Source of the DNA: Ruegeria sp. HKCCSA071
Lineage (GTDB): Bacteria; Pseudomonadota; Alphaproteobacteria; Rhodobacterales; Rhodobacteraceae
Length of the DNA stretch: 64,000 nt
Direction: 5' to 3'
NCBI RefSeq assembly: GCF_017872555.1
Contig: NZ_JAEDOX010000014.1
Coordinates: 1 to 64,000, forward strand
Shown: piece after piece, positions 34,824-43,229 of the stretch
Position numbering within the stretch: position 1 is the stretch's first letter
Layout: the number at the start of each line of letters is the position of its first letter
The notes under the pieces: model-generated
Told to the model about the DNA's origin: nothing
The model's input: only the letters and a program-made list of their open reading frames with translations
The model's database searches: none
Made by a program: the position numbers and the translations under genes

Positions 34824-36305
34824 TCAGCGCATTACAAACGGGTTCGCCATCGGCTCATCCGATGTGTTCATCCAGACCGTCTTGGGCCGGGTGTAATCGT
34901 AGATCGCCTGGAACCCGCTTTCGCGGCCATAGCCTGATCCTTTAACGCCACCAAACTCCGCTATCGGCGACACAACACGGTAGGTGTTCACCCAGACGAT
35001 GCCGGCACGCACCGCATTTGCCATGCGCAAGGATCGCGCGCCGTCGGTGGTAAAGATGCCCGCCGCCAGCCCATGTTCGGTATCGTTGGCCAGTTCCAGC
35101 ACCTCAGATTCGGTCTTAAAACGCTGGACGCAAAGTACAGGGCCGAAAAGCTCTGTATCGACGATACGCAGATCCTGCCGTGGGCAGTCGATGATGGTTG
35201 GCTCGAAATATAGCCCTGCTTTGCCTTCCGGCTGCTTGCCCCCCACCAGAACTGTGCCGCCCTCTTCCTGAGCGAAGGCAACCTCGCGTTGGATGTGGTC
35301 CAACTGTCCAGGGGTGCAAAGCGGCCCCATCTGAGTTTCCTCGGCCAGTGGATCGCCAATGAGGATCTGCTGCGCCTGCGCCACCATCCTGTCGAGAAAC
35401 TCATCCGCGATGTCCTCGTGCAAGTAGAGCCGCGATCCGGCGACGCAGCTTTGCCCTGTCGCGCCAAAGATACCGGCAATCGAGGCATTGACTGCACTTT
35501 CGATATTGGCGTCATCAAAAACAATGAAGGGCGACTTGCCGCCCAGTTCCAATGAGACCTCGGCAAAGTTGCGTTTGACGTTTTCCAATACATGGCGCGC
35601 GGCATTTGGGCCACCGGTAAAAGAGACGCGCGCCACCAGTGGATGCCCGGTCAAAGCCCGTCCACAGGGCTCACCATGACCCGTTACGATGTTGACCACA
35701 CCAGGCGGGATACCGGCCATTTCGACAAGTCGCCCAAACTCCAGCATGGCCGCGCTGGCATGTTCGGATGCTTTTAGAACAACCGTATTCCCGGCAGCCA
35801 ATGCCGGGCCGATCTTGACCGCTACAAGGAACAATTGCGAATTCCAGGGCACCACGGCAGCAACCACGCCCAGAGGTTCGCGCTTGGTAAAGACAAACAT
35901 GTCAGGTTTGTCGATGGGCAGTGTCTGGCCGCTTACCTTATCCGCACACCCAGCAAAAAAGTGGAAAAACTCGGCAATGTACTTGGCTTGCCAACGCGTT
36001 TCCTTGAGCATCTTGCCGGTGTCGATGGATTCAGTTCGTCCCAGCTCTTCGGAATGATCCGCCAGAAGATCGCCCAGCTTGCGCAGGCATTTGCCGCGCT
36101 CGGTCGGTGTCATCCGCGCCCAGGGGCCGCTGCTAAAAGCAGTGTGCGCCGCGGTGACTGCGCGGTTGATATCATCCTCAGTTGCCTCTGGAACACGGCT
36201 CCAGACCTCACCATTGGCTGGGTTGACGCTGTCAAAAGTACCGCCATCCGCAGCGTCGACCCAGTCGCCATCAATCAGCATCTGATAGTTTTTGACATCA
36301 GCCAT
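34824..36305 (-). CDS. aldehyde dehydrogenase (betaine/aminobutyraldehyde type)
   Basis: This is a 493-residue NAD(P)-aldehyde dehydrogenase. The general-base glutamate is in VSLELGGKSPFIVFDD and the catalytic cysteine in GATGQSCVAGSRLYLHEDI. SFTGGPNAARHVLENV (cofactor-binding turn, with GGP instead of the common GST) and FGPVLCVQRF are present. Length is normal. As first gene of the hydratase/carnitine-dehydrogenase operon it could oxidise 4-trimethylaminobutyraldehyde to gamma-butyrobetaine, or betaine aldehyde to betaine. Which one cannot be decided from sequence. Confidence 0.9.
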   Translation of the reverse strand: MADVKNYQMLIDGDWVDAADGGTFDSVNPANGEVWSRVPEATEDDINRAVTAAHTAFSSGPWARMTPTERGKCLRKLGDLLADHSEELGRTESIDTGKMLKETRWQAKYIAEFFHFFAGCADKVSGQTLPIDKPDMFVFTKREPLGVVAAVVPWNSQLFLVAVKIGPALAAGNTVVLKASEHASAAMLEFGRLVEMAGIPPGVVNIVTGHGEPCGRALTGHPLVARVSFTGGPNAARHVLENVKRNFAEVSLELGGKSPFIVFDDANIESAVNASIAGIFGATGQSCVAGSRLYLHEDIADEFLDRMVAQAQQILIGDPLAEETQMGPLCTPGQLDHIQREVAFAQEEGGTVLVGGKQPEGKAGLYFEPTIIDCPRQDLRIVDTELFGPVLCVQRFKTESEVLELANDTEHGLAAGIFTTDGARSLRMANAVRAGIVWVNTYRVVSPIAEFGGVKGSGYGRESGFQAIYDYTRPKTVWMNTSDEPMANPFVMR

Positions 36306-36448
36306 GGCGTGCCTCCCCCCTGATTGTTGCCTCCCTATTCATGTCTGCTTTCGCGCCTCAGGGTTATGAAAATACGACGCAGTCTGTCGAAAAATCCGGG
36401 TCTCGCATCCGATCATGGGTGCAGGCTGTTCCAAAGGGAGGCTTGGAA
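36306..36448. promoter_or_regulatory. divergent promoter between aldehyde dehydrogenase and RidA-family operons
   Basis: 143 bp separate two outward operons. AAAGGGAGG at the right edge is the ribosome-binding site that decides the RidA start at 36449. No clear inverted repeat like those at the CdhR promoter was found. Confidence 0.4.
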
Positions 36449-36850
36449 ATGGGTAGCAAAAAGCAGGTTATCGGAGGTCCACTGGAAATTGGCGGACGGG
36501 TTCTGTCGCTGTCCCGCGCCATTCGGGCAGGTGATTTCGTTTTTCTGACAGGGCAAATTCCTATGCGAGACGGCGTGCCTATGACCGATGGCACCGTCGA
36601 AGAGCAGACCCGCGCAGTTTTGGACGACATCACCAAGACACTAGCCAAGGCAGGCTGCACCCGCGACGATGTCATCAAGGCCATGGTCTGGCTGCGGGAG
36701 CGCGACGATTTCCCGGGATTTAACGCCGTCTACGCCGAGTATTTTCCAGTTGAGCCTCCAACCCGGTCGGCTGTGGTCAGCGATCTTCTGGTGGATGCCC
36801 GCGTTGAGGTCGAAGTCGTAGCCTATCGCCCCCTCAAGGACCAATCCTGA
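36449..36850 (+). CDS. RidA/YjgF-family enamine/imine deaminase-like protein
   Basis: This is a 133-residue member of the RidA family, which hydrolyses reactive enamine/imine intermediates or, in catabolic subfamilies, acts on pathway intermediates. Seen: VLSLSRAIRAGDFVFLTGQIP, TRAVLDDITKTLAKAGCTRDD, and the C-terminal VDARVEVEVVAYRP, where the Arg may match the substrate-carboxylate-binding residue of RidA. The ATG at 36449 is chosen for its AGGGAGG; a longer frame from 36341 has no such site. It heads a four-gene plus operon and overlaps the next gene by TGATG. Confidence 0.87.
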   Translation: MGSKKQVIGGPLEIGGRVLSLSRAIRAGDFVFLTGQIPMRDGVPMTDGTVEEQTRAVLDDITKTLAKAGCTRDDVIKAMVWLRERDDFPGFNAVYAEYFPVEPPTRSAVVSDLLVDARVEVEVVAYRPLKDQS

Positions 36851-37650
36851 TGGGCATAACACCAGACGGAACCCATTTCAAAATGACAGGACCAGAAGGT
36901 GCGCCTGTTGTGGTAATGATCCATGGGCTGGGCCTGAACCAGGATTGCTGGCAATGGACGATCCCTGCACTGTCTGATCGCTTTCGCGTTCTCACCTATG
37001 ATCTATATGGTCATGGGCAAAGTGCCCCGCCACCCGAACGCCCCAGCCTTTCAATGTTTTCACGCCAGCTAGAGAGCTTGCTGGACCACTGCGCCATCCA
37101 AAGCGCGGTTATCGCAGGGTTCTCGTTGGGTGGCATGATCGCGCGTCGGTTTGCCCAGGATGTGCCACAACGGGTTTCAGCTCTGGTGATCCTGCATTCC
37201 CCACATAAACGGACCGATGCTGCACAAGAGGCAATTTTGAAACGGGTAGAACAGGCACGGCTGGACGGACCAAAAGCAACGGTCGAAGCCGCGCTGGACC
37301 GATGGTTCACCGAGGCGCTTCGTCAGTCCAACCCTCGTATGATGAACACGGTTCGTGACTGGGTCATGGCCAATGACAAAGCAACTTACCACACCATCTA
37401 TCGCGTGCTGGCCGATGGTATCGACGAAATTGTTGCGCCAAGCCCGCCAATTTCTTGCCCTGCGCTGGTGATTACGGGTGATGAGGATTTCGGCAACGGG
37501 CCAGAGATGGCGAATGCCATCGCAAGCGAGATTGCGGGGGGCAGTGCACTTATCCTCCCGGGACTGCGGCATATGGCACTTGCCGAAGACCCGGACGCTG
37601 TGAACAAGCCACTCCGCAGCTTTCTCAACAATCTGGATCTGAAGCCATGA
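36850..37650 (+). CDS. alpha/beta hydrolase (enol-lactonase/thioesterase-like)
   Basis: This is a 266-residue alpha/beta hydrolase. Oxyanion motif MIHGLGLNQDCWQW, nucleophile elbow AGFSLGGMIARRFAQ (Ser), acid in VITGDEDFGNG, and catalytic His in LPGLRHMALAEDP are all present. It resembles 3-oxoadipate enol-lactonase-type enzymes. In this neighbourhood it is one candidate for the missing betainyl-CoA hydrolysis step, though classical enzymes for that are hotdog thioesterases. Overlaps both neighbours (TGATG, ATGA). Confidence 0.85.
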   Translation: MGITPDGTHFKMTGPEGAPVVVMIHGLGLNQDCWQWTIPALSDRFRVLTYDLYGHGQSAPPPERPSLSMFSRQLESLLDHCAIQSAVIAGFSLGGMIARRFAQDVPQRVSALVILHSPHKRTDAAQEAILKRVEQARLDGPKATVEAALDRWFTEALRQSNPRMMNTVRDWVMANDKATYHTIYRVLADGIDEIVAPSPPISCPALVITGDEDFGNGPEMANAIASEIAGGSALILPGLRHMALAEDPDAVNKPLRSFLNNLDLKP

Positions 37651-39755
37651 GCACCCAAATCCTCAAAGGCCTGCGTGTGTTGGATTTGAGCCGGATGCTT
37701 TCAGGTCCCTATTGTACAATGCATTTGGCGGATCACGGGGCCGAGGTGATCAAGATCGAAAGCAAGCATGGCGACACCAGCCGCGGCAACGGACCGTTCC
37801 GTCAAGACGATCCGGATCATGCCTGGGCCGGCTACTTTGTAAGTCTGAACCGCGGCAAGAAAAGCGTGCAGCTTGATCTGAAATCGCCGGAGGGCTGCGC
37901 GACTTTTCGAGAACTTGCGGCAACGGCGGATGTCATCGTCGAGAATTTCCGCCCGGGCGTAATGGATCGCCTTGGCCTGTCTTATGAAAGCCTTGCTGCC
38001 GACAACCCCCGGCTCGTCTATGCCGCGATCCGTGGCTTTGGCGACCCGCGCACAGGCCAAAGCCCCTATGCCAACTGGCCTTCGTACGATGTGGTTGCGC
38101 AGGCCATGGGCGGTCTGATGTCCGTCACCGGACCGAATGCTGACACACCCACCAAGACCGGACCCGGGGTGGGTGACATATTCACCGGCATGATGATGGC
38201 TTTCGGTATCATGGCGGCCCTGCGCGAGGCCGAAGCGACTGGCAAAGGGCAGTTTGTGGATGTGGCCATGTATGATGCCATGATCTCGCTTTGCGAACGA
38301 ATGGTGTATTTGCATGACGTGACAGGAAAGGCGCCCGGACCGGAAGGCAACGGGCATCCATTCCTTTCCCCGTTTGGCCTCTACCCGGCAGCCGATGGCC
38401 ACATCGCGCTTGGAATTGTCGACGATGCGTTTTGGCAGCTTTTGACACGGCTGATGGGGCAACCGTCGCTTGGACAAGATGACCGCTTCTCCACAAGGGC
38501 GGCCCGGGCCAACCATGCTTCCGAAGTCAACAAAATCGTAAGCGATTGGACCCGACAACGGACTAAGGAGCAATTGACGGCAACACTGGGTGGCCACGTC
38601 CCGTTCGGCCCGATGAACACTATCTCGGACATCACGGCTGACCCTCATGTAGCCAGCCGCGGCATGCTGGCGAAGGTCCCGCATCCGGATGCGGGACATG
38701 AACCTTGGACCGTGGCAGCAAACCCGTTGCGGTTCGGTCGGCACCGCCAAGGTGCACTGACGACCCCTCCTGCGCTAGGTGAGCACAATAGCATTCTGGA
38801 AGGATTGACCCCACCGGAGTCGACGGAACCCTTAGTCGGGAAGGCGCTGCGCGACGCCTTCGGGCGCTTTGCCACCGGTGTGACAGTGGTCACTACCCGG
38901 CAGCCGGACGGGACTCCGCGCGGATTCACGGCGAACTCATTTACCTCCGTTTCTCTTGACCCACCTCTACTCCTGGTTTGTGTCGGTAAGCAGGCCTTGT
39001 CCTTTGAAACCTTCCTGCAGGCGGATCATTTCACGGTCAACGTCCTGGCGGACGACCAAAAAGAAATCTCGGGCCTTTTCGCGTCTCAATCAGCCAAGAA
39101 ATTCGACATTGCAGCCTGGCAACCTGACGCGCGCAACATGCCCACGATAGACGGCGCGCTCGCCCGGTTCAGCTGTGCCCGACACCGTTTGGTCGATGCT
39201 GGTGACCATCTGATCCTGATCGGCCGCGTGGAGGATTTCGAAACGCGCGAGGGACATCCGCTGGGCTACTTTCGCGGTGCCTATTTCGATTTGGGGCTCA
39301 ACAGTGCCCTGACAGAGGCCGCCACTGCAGGTGGTGTGACCGTCGGAGCGGTACTGGCCAACGAAGATCGGGTCCTACTCTCCGTTGACAAAAGCGGGCA
39401 CATTTCAGTGCCGGTTGCTCCTGCAAATAACAATTCTGCAGATGGGCTGATCACTGATCTGTCAAACCGAGAATTGATTGTAGAGCTGGCGCATCCTTAT
39501 GCGGTTTATCGAATATCCAAAAGCGGGACGCAGCGGATCATCTACCACGGAAGCGTTCATGGGCAGCCCCCTGACGGCATGCAGTACTTTGATCTCGGCG
39601 ACTTGCCGCTGGAACGCGTACGCGACGGGGCTGAAAATTCGATGTTGCGCCGTTACGCAAAGGAAAACAGCCACGGTACATTTGGTTTCTACCACGGAAC
39701 TGAAGTCGAAGGCGTCGTACACACACCGACCGGGCACCACAGCTATCACGTTTGA
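37647..39755 (+). CDS. class III CoA-transferase / flavin-reductase / Nudix-like fusion protein
   Basis: This is a 702-residue protein with three parts. Residues ~5-385 are a CaiB/BaiF-type CoA-transferase (GLRVLDLSRMLSGPYCTM; catalytic Asp177 in GVGDIFTGMMMAFG). Residues ~400-555 are a flavin-reductase-like FMN-binding domain (LRDAFGRFATGVTVVTTRQ, GFTANSFTSVSLDPPLLLV). Residues ~560-702 begin VGAVLANEDRVLLSVDKSG and resemble a Nudix fold, but the Nudix box is degenerate. The frame is uninterrupted across both joins. A CoA-transferase joined to a reductase for a two-component monooxygenase is unusual; the LLM monooxygenase across the promoter is the likely partner (inference). Confidence 0.85.
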   Translation: MSTQILKGLRVLDLSRMLSGPYCTMHLADHGAEVIKIESKHGDTSRGNGPFRQDDPDHAWAGYFVSLNRGKKSVQLDLKSPEGCATFRELAATADVIVENFRPGVMDRLGLSYESLAADNPRLVYAAIRGFGDPRTGQSPYANWPSYDVVAQAMGGLMSVTGPNADTPTKTGPGVGDIFTGMMMAFGIMAALREAEATGKGQFVDVAMYDAMISLCERMVYLHDVTGKAPGPEGNGHPFLSPFGLYPAADGHIALGIVDDAFWQLLTRLMGQPSLGQDDRFSTRAARANHASEVNKIVSDWTRQRTKEQLTATLGGHVPFGPMNTISDITADPHVASRGMLAKVPHPDAGHEPWTVAANPLRFGRHRQGALTTPPALGEHNSILEGLTPPESTEPLVGKALRDAFGRFATGVTVVTTRQPDGTPRGFTANSFTSVSLDPPLLLVCVGKQALSFETFLQADHFTVNVLADDQKEISGLFASQSAKKFDIAAWQPDARNMPTIDGALARFSCARHRLVDAGDHLILIGRVEDFETREGHPLGYFRGAYFDLGLNSALTEAATAGGVTVGAVLANEDRVLLSVDKSGHISVPVAPANNNSADGLITDLSNRELIVELAHPYAVYRISKSGTQRIIYHGSVHGQPPDGMQYFDLGDLPLERVRDGAENSMLRRYAKENSHGTFGFYHGTEVEGVVHTPTGHHSYHV

Positions 39756-39768
39756 CAGGAGAAGTAAT

Positions 39769-40371
39769 ATGATCCCCGAATTGCGCAAAGTCGTCACCTT
39801 TGATGAGGATATTCACACAGAAGGAGGCCGACCTTCGGAACCCGTGTTGCGCATGATCGGCGTCGCAGCGGTGGTCAGAAACCCTTGGGCAGAACGTGGC
39901 TTTGTCGATGATCTTTCGCCAGAGATTCAGCGCATGGCGCCGGTTCTGGGAGAGATGCTCACCAAGAGGCTGATCGCTCTGGCAGGGTCGGGCGATGCGA
40001 TAGAAGCCTACGGAAAAGCCTGTATCGCAGGGACAAGTTGTGAGATTGAACATGCCTCCGCGCTTATTCACACCCTGCAGTACGGAAATTATTATCGTGA
40101 GGCAGTGGGTGCAAAAAGCTATCTCGGTTTCACAAACACGCGAGGGCCCGCGAACACCCAAATTCAGATCCCGCTGATGGACAAACATGATACCGGGCGG
40201 CGGTCGCATTACCTTACAGTACAGTTCTCGATTTACGACGCGCCGGATGTGGATGAACTTGTTGTGGCTCTGGGGGCATCAACCCGTGGTCGCCCGCACC
40301 ACCGGATCGGCGACCGATACTCAGACCTCGCTGCCTTGGGAAGGGATGTGGAGAACCCGGCTGGGGTCTAG
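39769..40371 (+). CDS. amino-acid-synthesis (AA_synth, PF06684-like) family protein
   Basis: This is a 200-residue protein starting at 39769 behind AGGAGAAGTAAT; an open frame upstream to 39499 overlaps the fusion gene and is rejected. Sequence blocks such as LRMIGVAAVVRNPWAERG, IEAYGKACIAGTSCEIEHAS and GPANTQIQIPLMDKHD match the uncharacterised amino acid synthesis family seen in catabolic operons of Alpha- and Betaproteobacteria. Biochemical role unknown. No signal peptide or membrane segment. Last gene of the RidA operon. Confidence 0.75.
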   Translation: MIPELRKVVTFDEDIHTEGGRPSEPVLRMIGVAAVVRNPWAERGFVDDLSPEIQRMAPVLGEMLTKRLIALAGSGDAIEAYGKACIAGTSCEIEHASALIHTLQYGNYYREAVGAKSYLGFTNTRGPANTQIQIPLMDKHDTGRRSHYLTVQFSIYDAPDVDELVVALGASTRGRPHHRIGDRYSDLAALGRDVENPAGV

Positions 40372-40472
40372 TTTGTTTCGATGATGATGCGTATCAGGTA
40401 ATTGGATTCACCCAACCGAAACTTCGCATTAGAACCGGTTCCAAGTCTATTCCCGCAATCTTGACAACGTGT

Positions 40473-41801
40473 TTAGATATCCAGCGTATGCTCTTTTTCC
40501 CATCGCGAGAAATGGCTGACAAACGAATTCCACTCCTGATACTTCATCTTCAGGTAAGCGGCCGAGAATTCCTCGCCCAGAGCCGCTTTTAGCCCGGCAT
40601 CTTTGTCGTATTCGCGCAGCGCATCCAGCATGTTCAACGGCAGCTTGGGCGCGTCTTTGACCGTGTGGCCCTCGGCGTACATGTCGATGTCATAGCGCCG
40701 GCCCGGATCCGCCTTTGAGCGGATACCCGACAGGCCCGCCGCGATGATCACGGCCTGCAGCAGGTAGGGGTTTGTCGCACCATCGGCCAGACGCAGTTCG
40801 AACCGCCCCGGTCCAGGGACGCGGACCATATGTGTGCGGTTGTTGCCCGTCCATGTTACGGTATTCGGAGCCCACGTCGCACCTGACATCGTGCGCGGTG
40901 CATTGATGCGTTTGTAGGAGTTCACGGTCGGGTTGGTGATCGCCGCCAGCGCACTGGCGTGCTTCATGATCCCGCCGAGGAAATGCTTACCCTTCTCGCT
41001 CAGGCCAACCTCGCCCGTTGGACCGTCACCTTTACCGGCAAACACATTGGTTGCGGCATCCGCACCGGGCGCATCCCAAACCGAGATATGGGCATGGCAG
41101 CCATTGCCCGTCAGACCTTCGACCGGCTTAGGCATAAAAGTAGCGCGGAAGCCGTGCTTCTCGGCCACCGATTTGGTCATGAACTTGAAGAAGGAGTGTT
41201 TGTCGGCGGTCTTCAGAACATCATCAAACTCCCAGTTCATCTCGAACTGGCCGTTGGCGTCCTCGTGGTCGTTCTGGTACGGGCCCCAGCCGAAATCAAG
41301 CATGTAATCGCAGATCTCACGCACCACATCATAGCGGCGCATCACCGCCTGCTGGTCATAACAGGGCTTCTCAGCCGTATCGAATGGATCACTGATCTGC
41401 TCGCCATCGGGGGTCAGCAGGAAGAATTCAGCCTCGATACCGGTTTTGACATGCATCCCCATCTCGGCAGCCTCGCCAATCAGGCGTCGCAGAACATTGC
41501 GCGGGGCCTGGGCGACGTCCTTGCCTTCCATAACGCAATTGCCCGCAACCCAGGCGACCTCGGGTTTCCACGGCAGTTGGATGACCGAAGACGGGTCAGG
41601 CACAGCCAGCATGTCGGGATGCGCCGGGGTCATGTCGAGATAGGTGGCGAAGCCCGCGAAACCCGCCCCTTCCTCTTGCATGTCGGCAATCGCTTGCGCA
41701 GGAACCAATTTGGCCCGCTGCCCACCGAACAGATCGGTGAACGAAATCATGAAATACTTGACGCCTTTTTCCTTGGCGAAAGCTGCCAGATCTGTTGTCA
41801 T
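40473..41801 (-). CDS. glutamine-synthetase-family ligase (GlnT/GmaS type)
   Basis: This is a 442-residue type III-like glutamine synthetase. Blocks: FTDLFGGQRAKLVP, VKTGIEAEFFLLTP (metal-binding Glu), NGQFEMNWEFDD, LTGNGCHAHISVWD, and GPGRFELRLADGATNPYLLQA. Members next to MgsABC-type genes act as gamma-glutamylmethylamide synthetase (GmaS), joining methylamine to glutamate with ATP; others (rhizobial GlnT) accompany glxBCD with unclear function. The ATG at 41801 has AAGG upstream. It lies 79 bp after the glutamate-synthase-like gene in the same direction. Methylamine use would also need N-methylglutamate dehydrogenase, which is not in the window. Confidence 0.85.
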   Translation of the reverse strand: MTTDLAAFAKEKGVKYFMISFTDLFGGQRAKLVPAQAIADMQEEGAGFAGFATYLDMTPAHPDMLAVPDPSSVIQLPWKPEVAWVAGNCVMEGKDVAQAPRNVLRRLIGEAAEMGMHVKTGIEAEFFLLTPDGEQISDPFDTAEKPCYDQQAVMRRYDVVREICDYMLDFGWGPYQNDHEDANGQFEMNWEFDDVLKTADKHSFFKFMTKSVAEKHGFRATFMPKPVEGLTGNGCHAHISVWDAPGADAATNVFAGKGDGPTGEVGLSEKGKHFLGGIMKHASALAAITNPTVNSYKRINAPRTMSGATWAPNTVTWTGNNRTHMVRVPGPGRFELRLADGATNPYLLQAVIIAAGLSGIRSKADPGRRYDIDMYAEGHTVKDAPKLPLNMLDALREYDKDAGLKAALGEEFSAAYLKMKYQEWNSFVSHFSRWEKEHTLDI

Positions 41802-41880
41802 GGTCACCTTCCCTTTCCCAGTTGGTTCAAAGAATAAAGGCGCCGCCCTTTTTGGGCCGCGCCTTCGTATTGTTTGCAGT

Positions 41881-43227
41881 TCAGAACACGGCTTTGCCCG
41901 GATACCAATCGGTGCCCGCCAACGGCACTTTGGCCATCGCAGCCGCCTCCATCGTCAAGGCGCAGAGGTCCTCGGGCTCCAGATTGTGCAGGTGATTGTG
42001 ACCGCAGGCGCGTGCGATGGTCTGCGCCTCCAAGGTCATCACCTTCAGATAGTTGCGCAGGCGACGACCGGCCTCGACCGGATCCAGACGCGCAGCCAGT
42101 TCCGGATTCTGCGTGGTGATGCCCGCAGGGTCCTTCCCTTCGTGCCAATCGTCATAGGCCCCGGTTGTGGTGCCCAGCTTCTGATACTCGGCCTCCCATT
42201 TCGGGTCATTGTCGCCCAAAGCGATCAGTGCAGCCGTACCGATGGCCACCGCGTCCGCGCCCAATGCCATCGCCTTGGCCACATCGGCCCCGGTGCGGAT
42301 ACCGCCCGAGATCACCAGTTGCACCTCGCGGTGCACACCCAGGTCCTGCAACGCCTGAACAGCAGGGCGGATACAGGCCAGCGTCGGAATGCCGACATGT
42401 TCGATGAACACGTCCTGCGTGGCAGCGGTGCCGCCCTGCATCCCGTCCATCACCACGACATCGGCCCCGGCTTTCACCGCCAGCGCAGTGTCATAATAGG
42501 GCCGCGTCGCGCCGACCTTCACATAGATCGGCACCTGCCAGCCGGTGATCTCACGCAGTTCGAGGATCTTGATCTCCAGATCATCCGGCCCGGTCCAGTC
42601 CGGGTGACGACAGGCCGAACGCTGGTCAATCCCTTTGGGCAAGGTACGCATTTCAGCCACGCGGTCGCTGATCTTCTGACCCAGCAGCATGCCGCCGCCG
42701 CCGGGTTTGGCCCCCTGCCCTACGACGATCTCAATCGCATCCGCCTTGCGCAGATCATTGGGGTTCATGCCATAGCGCGACGGCAAATACTGATAGACCA
42801 GCTTCGAAGAATGCCCGCGCTCTTCGGGTGTCATGCCACCGTCACCGGTGGTCGTTGACGTACCAGCCATCGAAGCGCCCCGGCCCAGAGCCTCTTTTGC
42901 CGGACCGGACAATGCACCAAAGCTCATACCCGCGATCGTGATAGGGATATCCAGCTCAATCGGCTTTTTGGCAAAACGTGTACCGAGCGTCACCGAGGTT
43001 TCGCACCGTTCACGGTACCCTTCCAGCGGATAACGCGAGACGGACGCCCCCAGAAACAGCAGATCGTCGAAATGCGGCACCTTGCGTTTCGCACCGCCAC
43101 CACGAATGTCGTAGATACCTGTGGCCGCCGCCCGTCGGATTTCCGCGTTGATCGGATTTGTAAAGGTCGCCGACTGAATCGGCAAGGTGCGGGGGATGGT
43201 CTGATCCGTGTCTTTCATACCCTTCAT
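41881..43227 (-). CDS. glutamate-synthase-like FMN subunit (MgsC/GlxD type)
   Basis: This is a 448-residue protein equivalent to the central FMN/iron-sulfur domain of glutamate synthase. Seen: ITIAGMSFGALSGPAKEALG, GTSTTTGDGGMTPEERG, GQGAKPGGGGMLLGQKIS, VDVV-type barrel strands (ADVVVMDGMQGGTAA), and C-terminal ARACGHNHLHNLEPEDLCAL. In the N-methylglutamate pathway this subunit (with two small partners) makes N-methylglutamate. It lies 2 bp after the GXGXG subunit gene. Start at 43227; a second ATG three codons in is possible. Confidence 0.9.
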   Translation of the reverse strand: MKGMKDTDQTIPRTLPIQSATFTNPINAEIRRAAATGIYDIRGGGAKRKVPHFDDLLFLGASVSRYPLEGYRERCETSVTLGTRFAKKPIELDIPITIAGMSFGALSGPAKEALGRGASMAGTSTTTGDGGMTPEERGHSSKLVYQYLPSRYGMNPNDLRKADAIEIVVGQGAKPGGGGMLLGQKISDRVAEMRTLPKGIDQRSACRHPDWTGPDDLEIKILELREITGWQVPIYVKVGATRPYYDTALAVKAGADVVVMDGMQGGTAATQDVFIEHVGIPTLACIRPAVQALQDLGVHREVQLVISGGIRTGADVAKAMALGADAVAIGTAALIALGDNDPKWEAEYQKLGTTTGAYDDWHEGKDPAGITTQNPELAARLDPVEAGRRLRNYLKVMTLEAQTIARACGHNHLHNLEPEDLCALTMEAAAMAKVPLAGTDWYPGKAVF

Positions 43228-43229
43228 CC

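Noticed and set aside
38780-38880. Possibility that the CoA-transferase/reductase fusion is a frameshift or stop-loss artefact
   Set aside because: The frame runs without interruption through both domains with a normal linker, and no ribosome-binding site plus start was found at the join. Kept as a real fusion, with resequencing suggested.
40372-40472. Bidirectional terminator between the AA_synth and glutamine-synthetase-family genes
   Set aside because: Only a short GAACCGGTTC palindrome was found, without U-run; not enough to call a terminator.
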